A stretch of DNA of 64,000 nt from JAHJCW01 sp965369995 (GTDB taxonomy: Bacteria; Fidelibacterota; Marinisomatia; Marinisomatales; JAHJCW01): positions 6,951 through 70,950 of the forward strand of contig CBDURO010000006.1 in assembly GCA_965369995.1 (NCBI GenBank), read 5' to 3'. Below are positions 9,501 to 15,625 of the stretch, one piece after another. Position 1 is the first letter of the stretch. Every line of letters begins with the position of its first letter. Under the pieces are notes generated by a model. It was given only the letters and a program-made list of their open reading frames with translations, did no database searches and was not told where the DNA came from. Both the position numbers and the translations under genes were made by a program.

Positions 9501-9881
9501 ACCGTTTCACGCGAAGTATTAGAATATCTTGCTGAAAGAGAAGATCTAATGACTTTTACCGGCAAAGCAATAAGTGGTAAACCAACAAAACCTCAAATGA
9601 ATAAAAAGAGTGGTGAAAGAAAAGCAGCTACCGGTCTAATGCCTGATTTTGTCTATTCCGGCGAAGGCGTAAAGATTGCCGGTGTTTCCGAGGATTCTTC
9701 GGCAGATAAAGCCGGTTTGCTAAAAGGAGACGTGATAACAGCATTTAATAGTAAACCGGTAAAAAACTTAAAGGATTATTCCAACTATCTAAAAGAACAT
9801 CAACCAGGTGATACGATTGCATTTACTATTAACAGAGACGGTGAAAAGAAAGAGGTAAAAATTACTTTATCTGAAAGATAA
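6528..9881 (+). CDS. Secreted M1-M28 double metallopeptidase with C-terminal PDZ domain
   Basis: Large exported peptidase of 1117 residues. A signal peptide (MIKKTLLLLFPLFLYAQ) is followed by an M1 gluzincin domain with the zinc motif H298-E299-LL-H302 and the third ligand E320 in NWCEG. A linker region (about 540-720) follows. The M28 aminopeptidase domain has all five ligands visible: H815 (SAHYDH), D839 (GADDN), E873/E874 (TAEEC), D902 (NIDTVG) and H973 (YHRPED). A PDZ domain covers about residues 1035-1115. It probably degrades peptides outside the cytoplasmic membrane. The M1 part has 17 rather than the usual 18 residues between H302 and the glutamate. It appears to be a single-gene unit. 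Confidence 0.93.
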   Translation: MIKKTLLLLFPLFLYAQIHHEINATINPSDSFIDVTDIITIPESQLKDGLEFKLHYALEVEDNEIITKLAGTVDAEDIGMDKDDVGSENALKLNVYQINIPSGHSGELKLALKYNGKIDSPVEQSDENYARGFSESPGIIWEKGVYLAGSTYWVPHFNDELVYFNLTTTAPIDWKTVTVGKRTLDENGVSTHIDKWESPTPQEEVFLIAAPFSEYSYPMGAVTAYAFLRTPDEGLANKYLETTAQYMEMYRKLVGPFPYTKFALVENFWETGYGMPSFTLLGEKIIRFPFILHSSYPHELLHNWWGNSVYVDFETGNWCEGITVYMADHLIKEQRGQADEYRRATLQKYTNYVTPQSDFPINKFLSRHDAPSESVGYGKSSMFFHMLRQKVGDELFVKGFQKFNRDNKFKRASFDDIRIAFEEVTEQGFKWFFEQWIDRTGAPEIVLENVKVKSIRDFSNVSFTLKQIQDDDVFYLDVPVTIVTENGTHSEIVEMNEKEVRYSISVKDKPLKLLIDPQFDLFRKLDPRETPPTFTKAYGADQTLIILPNEDSKDYHIYKDFSDLWIDGNEDKFTIESQDDVDKLPTGKAVMLLGLDNKFASVVNNAIKEYDSELLMNSVRYGKREITSDDNSFFISIVNPNDLKAVITLLSIGNKDAVDGLNRKLPHYGKYSYLAFSGSEPTNIDKGQWSVNNSPLIYNIDPSAADIEVKLETRKALAMLAPVFSADRMMEVVTYLASNDLKGRGIGTPEIDEAANYIANKFEEYGLQTGSDDGTYFQQWTQDVLDRKNVKLKNVVGIIPGTNPYLAEAVVVSAHYDHLGFGWPDVRKGNEGKIHNGADDNASGIAVMLELAKTLGKTHKPARTIIFIAFTAEECGLVGSRYFVNNYNKFPINEILANLNIDTVGRLFGKKLMVLNSNSAREWKFIFMGTDFTTGVVSELITQDLDASDQMAFIEKGVPGVQLFYTGVGSDYHRPEDDADKIDADGLVKVATVSREVLEYLAEREDLMTFTGKAISGKPTKPQMNKKSGERKAATGLMPDFVYSGEGVKIAGVSEDSSADKAGLLKGDVITAFNSKPVKNLKDYSNYLKEHQPGDTIAFTINRDGEKKEVKITLSER

Positions 9882-9897
9882 AATGCTGGAGTAACTT

Positions 9898-10158
9898 TTA
9901 ATACGCTTCTTTACGATGGGCAATACGAATTATTAGAATCAGTAATTCATCATTATTTATTTTAAATATTATACGGTAATTACCAACTCTAAGTCGCGCA
10001 AACTTACTATATCTACCTTTTAGTTTTTTAATATTGGGTTTTAATGTAGAGGGGTCTTGAGCTAAAAGCTCAATTCTTTGTTTAATTCTCTGTTGCCAAA
10101 TGGAATCAATTCTACTTAATTCTTTTACTGCTTTTTTTACAAATACAACTCGGTACAT
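9898..10158 (-). CDS. RelE/ParE-family toxin
   Basis: Predicted toxin of a type II toxin-antitoxin system. The 86-residue product is the normal RelE size. Typical features are KKAVKELSRI near the N-terminus, KLKGRYSKFARLRVGNYRIIF in the core and IIRIAHRKEAY at the end; the last carries the basic/histidine residues common in RelE mRNA interferases. It follows the antitoxin gene by two bases. Whether it cleaves ribosome-bound mRNA (RelE-like) or blocks gyrase (ParE-like) is not decided by sequence; the R-V-G-x-Y-R and H-R-K-x-x-Y motifs favour RelE. Confidence 0.9.
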   Translation of the reverse strand: MYRVVFVKKAVKELSRIDSIWQQRIKQRIELLAQDPSTLKPNIKKLKGRYSKFARLRVGNYRIIFKINNDELLILIIRIAHRKEAY

Positions 10159-10160
10159 AG

Positions 10161-10391
10161 TTATAAACCAAGTTCAGCCCAAACTTCTTCAGCCGGAATA
10201 GTTGTAGTTTTTCCATTTTGCAATTCTGTTAACCGTTTTTCAGCAATAAAACCGTCTAATTCATCAAAATAGAGTTCTAATGCTTTTGTAATTATTCTAC
10301 TTTTTTTATCTGGTAATTCTCTAGCCATTTGATTTAACTCATTTGCCAAAGATTCTGGTAAAGTTATGTTTAATCTTGTATGTTTTTCCAT
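10161..10391 (-). CDS. Ribbon-helix-helix antitoxin
   Basis: Antitoxin partner of the adjacent RelE-like toxin. The 76-residue product begins MEKHTRLNITLPESLANELN, an RHH DNA-binding strand and first helix (CopG/ParD type). The C-terminal part (EVWAELGL) is expected to wrap the toxin. A longer reading frame to 10436 exists, but its extra residues are low-complexity MHYYVYYYMYY encoded by the operator-like repeats, so ATG 10391 is chosen. The toxin start lies two bases after its stop codon, indicating translational coupling. Confidence 0.88.
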   Translation of the reverse strand: MEKHTRLNITLPESLANELNQMARELPDKKSRIITKALELYFDELDGFIAEKRLTELQNGKTTTIPAEEVWAELGL

Positions 10392-10398
10392 TTTATGC

Positions 10399-10434
10399 CT
10401 TAAATAGTACATATAATAATACACATAATAATGC
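10399..10434 (-). promoter_or_regulatory. Three tandem 12-bp repeats, putative RHH operator of the toxin-antitoxin operon
   Basis: Read on the minus strand, three consecutive 12-mers, GCATTATTATGT, GTATTATTATAT and GTACTATTTAAG, sit directly upstream of the antitoxin start. A TATTAT-type -10 lies inside them. Tandem short repeats are the usual targets of autoregulating RHH antitoxins (family knowledge); binding here is inferred. Confidence 0.5.
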
Positions 10435-10482
10435 ATATAGTTCCAATAATAATTATGAACGTGTCTATTTGGTATTTTCCGT

Positions 10483-12372
10483 CTATTCAGCTAAAGTAAA
10501 GCTATCAATTAATTCCATCGTATCGGGATTGATTACTTCGCACCAAACCTTTTTTCCCTTAACGTGGATAAACAGAACGGCATACTGGGTTGAGAATTTA
10601 TCAACCCAATCTGTCCAGGGAGTTACTTCCTGTCCGTAATAGGGAGCACCGGCAGCACCATTAGTAATGAATGTAAGCGGACGAAATTTAGTCAATTTTG
10701 GTTTGTCGTAATTCTCCGGATAAATCGGCGTATCAGCCGTTAAAAGCATACGATGGTAATTATGCTCATCACTGGTAAGTACTGCTAATACCTTTGTGCT
10801 ATGATTCATAACTATATCGAGATATTCATCGCGATTTTCGATAATACCTTTTGCCAATGGTTTGCCTGCAACGTAAGGTCGTTTGGCGTTATCACCTGAC
10901 CACCACATGGCATTTACTAAATGTCCGCCATTTGGGAATACCGGTGTATGCTGAGTTACAAATACATAGTCGATATTTTTATCTTTCTCTAGTTTATGAA
11001 GCGTGCTCTTGAGCCATTTTAATTGATTATCCATAATGTAACCATGTAAGCTGCCGCTATGCTCCGGTGTACGCCAGATAGTGGGTGAGTACCAGTAATC
11101 AGCATTTAGCACAACAATAGCAATATTATCATAGGTATAGTAAAAAATAGTTTCTGCATACGGTGGAAAATCAGTGCTATTCGGATCCGGGTCATAAACC
11201 GCTCCATCTTCACTGAATGGTCCCTGCACGGGATTTACAAAATTTTTGGCATACAAGACTTCTCCTGAGTGTTCAGCAAAAGGGAAGCGGTCAATTATAG
11301 CTCTTTTTTCACCATTTGAGAACCAATACCAGTAAGCTTCATGATTGCCGAATCCGGTTACAAAGGGTATATAATGAGCGAAAGGTTCAATGGCTCTTTT
11401 CCAATTAGCGTATTCCAGGTTGATGGATTCTGCACTAGTCTTATTTCCATCGATCATATCACCGGAAAATTGAAAAAAGCGTGCATTTTTATAACCAGAT
11501 AAAACAGCGATCCGTTTCATGACATAGGCATTGACTCCCTTAATATCCCGTTCGCCACCGCCCCAATTACCGCGTCCGTCACTAGTGTAACCGAAAGTAA
11601 ACGGTTTTCGCGAGCCAGGTTTAGGTGCAGTATGGAAAGAATAAGTATCCTGATATTTTCCATAGTGAATCGTATATTTATAATCTTTATCAGAATTTAA
11701 TTTGGAGATTGGTATTTCATGATGTGTATCGGGAACTGATTCCCGGAAAGTACATCCGCCGACTGTGATCTTAGTTTTAATTGGTACACTTGTCTCAAAT
11801 GAAATGGTTGCACCACGATGAGTCAATAAGTTAACAAATGGACCCTCAATGATCGATGGCACAACCTGAAAAGGTTCCTCTGATGATACTAAAATTTTTC
11901 CATCGTATAGTATTTCACCGGCTTCGTTAGTAATGCGATAACCTAATCTGATCAATTTTGATTGTTCCCAACCGGTAATATCGTATTTTCCGGATAAATA
12001 TTTCATAATATTGATTTCTGCTTTCCCTGAATCAATTTCTGACCGACGGTGAAAATACATTGGATAAGGATGTTTAATATCATCGGTCTGAATCAGACCG
12101 TAGTATAACCAACCGGACATATCGGAATTCCGGAAGTCAAACTTTATTCCTGTTCTCGTACCAACAGGAAGACTCCGTAAGCTGGATAAACTATAATTAT
12201 CTGTATGAGGTACCGATGGCAGAATATCCCCATCATTTGTTGTAAATATAAGTGTACCGGTAGAGTCATAGGACAGGTTTGCATAAGATTTGGGAATTGC
12301 AAACTTTTCCTGAGCATAAATATTAGCAATGCTAATAACAGCTAATAATATTGTGATAATTTTCGTAGTCAT
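10483..12372 (-). CDS. Purple-acid-phosphatase-like secreted metallophosphoesterase
   Basis: Exported calcineurin-like phosphoesterase of 629 residues. The signal peptide ends at YAQ (residue 21), and a fibronectin-III-like region lies at about residues 165-250. The catalytic domain (about 257-550) contains TSDGRG (D265), FSGDMIDG (D305), GNHE (N343-H344-E345), VTQHTP (H475) and TSDEHNYH (535-540). The last motif replaces the first histidine of the canonical GHxH with aspartate, and the first motif is degenerate relative to GDxG, so metal binding may be altered. Probable phosphate scavenging or phosphodiester hydrolysis in the periplasm. It precedes the toxin-antitoxin pair on the same strand with a 90-base gap. 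Confidence 0.85.
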   Translation of the reverse strand: MTTKIITILLAVISIANIYAQEKFAIPKSYANLSYDSTGTLIFTTNDGDILPSVPHTDNYSLSSLRSLPVGTRTGIKFDFRNSDMSGWLYYGLIQTDDIKHPYPMYFHRRSEIDSGKAEINIMKYLSGKYDITGWEQSKLIRLGYRITNEAGEILYDGKILVSSEEPFQVVPSIIEGPFVNLLTHRGATISFETSVPIKTKITVGGCTFRESVPDTHHEIPISKLNSDKDYKYTIHYGKYQDTYSFHTAPKPGSRKPFTFGYTSDGRGNWGGGERDIKGVNAYVMKRIAVLSGYKNARFFQFSGDMIDGNKTSAESINLEYANWKRAIEPFAHYIPFVTGFGNHEAYWYWFSNGEKRAIIDRFPFAEHSGEVLYAKNFVNPVQGPFSEDGAVYDPDPNSTDFPPYAETIFYYTYDNIAIVVLNADYWYSPTIWRTPEHSGSLHGYIMDNQLKWLKSTLHKLEKDKNIDYVFVTQHTPVFPNGGHLVNAMWWSGDNAKRPYVAGKPLAKGIIENRDEYLDIVMNHSTKVLAVLTSDEHNYHRMLLTADTPIYPENYDKPKLTKFRPLTFITNGAAGAPYYGQEVTPWTDWVDKFSTQYAVLFIHVKGKKVWCEVINPDTMELIDSFTLAE

Positions 12373-12419
12373 ATTGTTTTAATCCAGATAAATGAGCGGA
12401 AATTTAACAATAAAATATT

Positions 12420-12458
12420 GAAAACGCTTATTTTCTTACGCCTAAGCAGTTGAAGTAA
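12420..12458 (+). pseudogene. Remnant of a second sixA 3' end (13 codons)
   Basis: The plus strand reads in frame ENAYFLTPKQLK-stop, against KNTYFLTPKMLK-stop at the end of sixA (5899-5937). Thirty-two of 39 bases match, and most differences are at synonymous or conservative positions. An in-frame stop lies three codons upstream (12411-12413), so only this tail survives. It abuts the stop of the convergent phzF-like gene. Confidence 0.6.
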
Positions 12459-13238
12459 CTATATATTTATTTTACCTTCCATATATTTTATAGCTTTACC
12501 GGATATTAAAACTCGATCTTTATACAATTCACAAGTTAATTCACCACCTCTTGCGGATAATTGTTTTGCGCTGAATAGGTTTTTACCGAGTTTACTAGCC
12601 CAATACGGTGCTAGTTGGGTATATGCTGAGCCTGTTACCGGATCTTCTTGAATACCTAAACCTGGGAAAAAACATCTTGCTACAAAATCATATGTTTTTG
12701 ATTGTGCCGTAATAATTACACCTCTCAATCCAAGTTTTTTCAATTCTTCAAAATCAGGTTCGACAATTTGAACGTCACTTTCATCGTTGAGAACAATAAT
12801 AAGATCTTCCGATTTCAGGCATTCAATTGGAGTGATATTAAGTGCATTGATAATTTCCTGTGGAGTATCACATGGGGTGGGAGCTTGAGCAGGGAAATCT
12901 AAAATAAGATTATCGTCATCTTTGATGACTTTTAATAATCCGGATTTAGAATCAAATTCTATTATATTTTGACCATAATCAAGTATATTGAATATAACAA
13001 ATGCAGTGGCTAAAGTGGCGTGACCACATAAGTCCACTTCACTTGTAGGAGTAAACCATCTAATATGAAATCCCGTACCCTTTGGAACAAAAAATGCTGT
13101 CTCTGATAAATTATTCTCCAGAGCAATTGATTGCATTATGTCATCAGGTAACCAAGTTTCCAATGGGCAAACAGCTGCCGGATTACCTTCAAATAACTCA
13201 GATGCAAATGCATCTATATGGTATAGAGCTAGTTCCAT
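12459..13238 (-). CDS. PhzF family isomerase/epimerase-like protein
   Basis: Member of the PhzF/DapF-fold superfamily (isomerases related to phenazine biosynthesis). It has 259 residues, normal for the family. Visible signatures are GNPAAV (residues 18-23), the catalytic glutamate E46 in NLSETAFF, VDLCGHATLATA, and EDPVTGSA near the C-terminus. Substrates of most bacterial members are unknown, and no phenazine genes are nearby. The ATG at 13238 has GAGGAACAA upstream, which overlaps the end of a tiny reading frame that looks like an acetyltransferase 5' remnant. Confidence 0.92.
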   Translation of the reverse strand: MELALYHIDAFASELFEGNPAAVCPLETWLPDDIMQSIALENNLSETAFFVPKGTGFHIRWFTPTSEVDLCGHATLATAFVIFNILDYGQNIIEFDSKSGLLKVIKDDDNLILDFPAQAPTPCDTPQEIINALNITPIECLKSEDLIIVLNDESDVQIVEPDFEELKKLGLRGVIITAQSKTYDFVARCFFPGLGIQEDPVTGSAYTQLAPYWASKLGKNLFSAKQLSARGGELTCELYKDRVLISGKAIKYMEGKINI

Positions 13239-13245
13239 TTGTTCC

Positions 13246-13305
13246 TCAAAACTTATAAGTTTCTAAAACTTCCGGTATTTTGAAATCTTTTGGTATGAAG
13301 GGCAT
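13246..13305 (-). pseudogene. Probable 5' remnant of a GNAT acetyltransferase gene (19 codons)
   Basis: The minus strand reads MPFIPKDFKIPEVLETYKF-stop. The pattern IPxDFxxPxxLET resembles the first residues of a recalled GNAT acetyltransferase group (LETxxFxLRxLT). The frame ends in TGA exactly where the phzF leader begins, as expected of a deletion that joined the first codons of one gene to the upstream region of the next. A short coupled leader peptide is an alternative. Confidence 0.4.
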
Positions 13306-13307
13306 TG

Positions 13308-13370
13308 TTATTTGTTCAAGAATTCTTCAATTGTATAAGTTTCGATACCAGCTTTTTTTGAAACCTTATA
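13308..13370 (-). other. In-frame coding tail beyond the premature stop of the PIN gene
   Basis: After the TAA at 13371-13373 the same frame continues for 20 codons (YKVSKKAGIETYTIEEFLNK) to a second TAA at 13308-13310. This reads like the normal C-terminal end of a PIN protein (K-L-x-x-x-x-x-x-G-x-x-x-x-x-x-x-E-F-L). A single T-to-A change of a TTA leucine codon would explain it. Confidence 0.65.
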
Positions 13371-13739
13371 TTATTTTTTATCCTCTGTGATTAGTATTGC
13401 GTTTTCTTGACTTGCCAAACATACATAAATATAATCTGCAGGTTTCAAATATCCGATACCGGAACCTAAATATTTTGTTACAAACTTTTCATCAATAGGA
13501 AAATATTTACATTTTAACGGGTTATTTTTAGTGAAACATTTACGTAAATCAATGTTACCATGAATTAATTTTTTATTTGTTAGGGCTGATTTTATTTCAA
13601 ATAATGCAAAATATGGCAGATAGATTTCCGCATTTGAGTTTTGAATACTTTTATAAACTTCGAAAGCGTTTTCAGATTTATCTTCATAATCAAGTAAAAT
13701 GTCTGTTAGTACTGAATTATCTAAAACAATCGGTTTCAT
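13371..13739 (-). CDS. PIN-domain protein (VapC-like), truncated by a nonsense codon
   Basis: Predicted PIN-domain ribonuclease of 122 residues. The acidic metal-binding residues of the fold are present: D7 (IVLDNSV), E48 (ALFEIKSAL), D102 (KPADYIYVCLA) and D120 (ITEDKK). The gene stops right after the last of these, while the reading frame continues for 20 more PIN-like codons. The product therefore probably lacks its final helix and strand. No VapB-type antitoxin gene is next to it; upstream lies ppk2 with a 35-base gap. It may be an inactivated toxin or a solitary PIN protein. Confidence 0.75.
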   Translation of the reverse strand: MKPIVLDNSVLTDILLDYEDKSENAFEVYKSIQNSNAEIYLPYFALFEIKSALTNKKLIHGNIDLRKCFTKNNPLKCKYFPIDEKFVTKYLGSGIGYLKPADYIYVCLASQENAILITEDKK

Positions 13740-13774
13740 GTCTTATTATTATAAAAGGTTTTTAGTTATCTTTT

Positions 13775-14665
13775 TTACCCCGGCATACTGCCCGGTTTCA
13801 GTAGATTCTCTTCCATTAATCTAATTTCGTCAATTCCCGAAATAATGATTTTAGGATCAGGAATTAATTCTTTATTAGAAATTTTACCTTTATACTCCAA
13901 ATTTTGTAGAATATACCTTATACAGGCAATCCGTGCCGACTTTTTATGATCGGATCGGATAATTGTCCATGGAGCGATGGTGCTGTTTGTTTCGGTAAGC
14001 ATTTGAAATTTGCGGATAGAGTACTTGTTCCACAGTTCTTGAGCAGAGGCATCGACGGGAGATAATTTATATTGTTTTAGTGGGTCATCCTCGCGGGCAT
14101 CAAAACGGTTTTTTTGAATATCTTTGGAAACCGAAAAATAAAATTTGAATAGCTTAATTCCTTCCTTAATTATCATTCTTTCAAAAAGGGGAGCATATTT
14201 CAAAAAGCGTTTATTTTGCTCATCGGTGCAAAAACCCATCACCGGTTCCACCATCGCACGGTTATACCAACTGCGGTCAAAAAATACGATTTCTCCCTCG
14301 GTAGGAAGATGCTGAGAATATCTTTGGAAGTACCATTGCGTGGTTTCACGGTCACTTGGTTTTTCAAGCGCTACAACGCGCGCACCGCGCGGATTCATAT
14401 GTTCAACGATCCGCTTAATTGTACCGCCTTTCCCGGCGGCATCACGCCCTTCAAAAAGCATTACGATTCGCAATCCCTTATCCTTAACGTGATTCTGCAG
14501 TTTTAAAAGCTCAATTTGAAGTTTTCTCAGTTCAAGCTCATATTCGATAGTTGTTTTCTTTATATAAACCGCTACACGTTCTTTGTTAGGTTTCTTATCA
14601 AGATTTTTCCCGGCAGTACTCTCAGATAATTTTTTTGGACTTATTTTTTGTGGTTCTTTACCCAT
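13775..14665 (-). CDS. ppk2: Polyphosphate kinase 2 family protein (second of a tandem pair)
   Basis: PPK2 enzymes transfer phosphate between polyphosphate and nucleotides. It has 296 residues. The Walker A loop is GRDAAGKGGT (residues 73-82) and Walker B is FFDRSWYNRA (D130). The TTQWYFQRYSQHLPTEGEIVFFDRSWYNRA block is typical of class I PPK2. The N-terminal 30 residues are lysine-rich and unconserved. It lies 17 bases after the paralogous ppk2 upstream, so the two are co-transcribed. Nucleotide preference (ADP, GDP or AMP) cannot be judged by eye. Confidence 0.93.
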   Translation of the reverse strand: MGKEPQKISPKKLSESTAGKNLDKKPNKERVAVYIKKTTIEYELELRKLQIELLKLQNHVKDKGLRIVMLFEGRDAAGKGGTIKRIVEHMNPRGARVVALEKPSDRETTQWYFQRYSQHLPTEGEIVFFDRSWYNRAMVEPVMGFCTDEQNKRFLKYAPLFERMIIKEGIKLFKFYFSVSKDIQKNRFDAREDDPLKQYKLSPVDASAQELWNKYSIRKFQMLTETNSTIAPWTIIRSDHKKSARIACIRYILQNLEYKGKISNKELIPDPKIIISGIDEIRLMEENLLKPGSMPG

Positions 14666-14682
14666 AATGTTTTACTCCCTTT

Positions 14683-15552
14683 TTACCGCATGAATTTTCC
14701 AAACTTTTTACGCTGTTTTTTCATTATCTTAATTTCTCTCTCAGCGGTAATAACTGTTTTTGGATCTATCGAGAAATTTAATCTTTTATTCCGGTTCCTA
14801 TAGCGTACTGAGTTTAAAATTAACTTTAATGTTTGCCGCCTTGCTTGGTGTTTATTATCGGAACGGATAATATACCACGGAGCAAATTCTGTACTGGTTT
14901 TAACTAACATTTTGTATTTCTTTTCAGTGAATTCATCCCATAACTCCTGAGCCTGCAAATCGACTTCGCTAAGTTTCCATTGGCGTAACGGATCGTTTCT
15001 ACGCCTTTCAAAACGGCGATTTTGTTCTTCCTTTGAAACAGAAAAATATAATTTTAACAAAATCGTTTTTTCATCTTCGAGGAAATTTTCTTCGTAGGTA
15101 TTAACATGCTTTAAGAATTTATGATATTGAGATTGCGTACAAAATCCAAAGATTGGTTCTACCATCGCACGGTTGTACCAGCTTCGGTCAAATAATGCAA
15201 TTTCTCCGGCGTGCGGAAAATGTTCGATGTAGCGTTTGATGTGTAGCTCTGTTTTTTGGCTACCAGTTGGTTTACCTAAGGATACTACATGATAATGTTT
15301 TTCATTCATATAGCGCGTCATTCGTCTTATAGTCCCACCTTTACCGGATGCATCGCGCCCGTCAAATAGAATGATCATCTTTTTTTTATATTTTTCAATA
15401 TGTTCCTGCAATTTTATCATTTCCGCCTGATAGGGCATCAACTCTACTTTTTCGATATATCTTTGCAGACTATGCTCAAGTATTTTCGCATGAAAATCCT
15501 TGTTTGTTTTATAATCTTTAGGGAGTTTTTTTAGATTAATGTAAAAGTCCAT
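14683..15552 (-). CDS. ppk2: Polyphosphate kinase 2 family protein (first of a tandem pair)
   Basis: Paralogue of the next gene, 289 residues. Walker A is GRDASGKGGT (residues 65-74), Walker B is LFDRSWYNRAMVEP (D122), and a basic lid region ERRRNDPLRQWKLSEVDLQAQELW follows. Compared with its neighbour it has ELHIKRYIEHFPHAGEIALF in place of the WYFQRY block, so the two copies diverged long ago and may differ in nucleotide preference. Likely role is polyphosphate-driven nucleotide phosphorylation in the cytoplasm. It starts 73 bases after the aldehyde dehydrogenase stop. Confidence 0.93.
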   Translation of the reverse strand: MDFYINLKKLPKDYKTNKDFHAKILEHSLQRYIEKVELMPYQAEMIKLQEHIEKYKKKMIILFDGRDASGKGGTIRRMTRYMNEKHYHVVSLGKPTGSQKTELHIKRYIEHFPHAGEIALFDRSWYNRAMVEPIFGFCTQSQYHKFLKHVNTYEENFLEDEKTILLKLYFSVSKEEQNRRFERRRNDPLRQWKLSEVDLQAQELWDEFTEKKYKMLVKTSTEFAPWYIIRSDNKHQARRQTLKLILNSVRYRNRNKRLNFSIDPKTVITAEREIKIMKKQRKKFGKFMR

Positions 15553-15625
15553 ATCAACACTGTAATTATTTGTTTAAAAAGTAATTAAAGTTATTGATAA
15601 ATGGATAATGATTAAAACAGATAAG

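Noticed and set aside
10343..10639. Plus-strand frame across the toxin-antitoxin operator
   Set aside because: Overlaps the antitoxin start and the phosphoesterase end; low-complexity N-terminus from the operator repeats.
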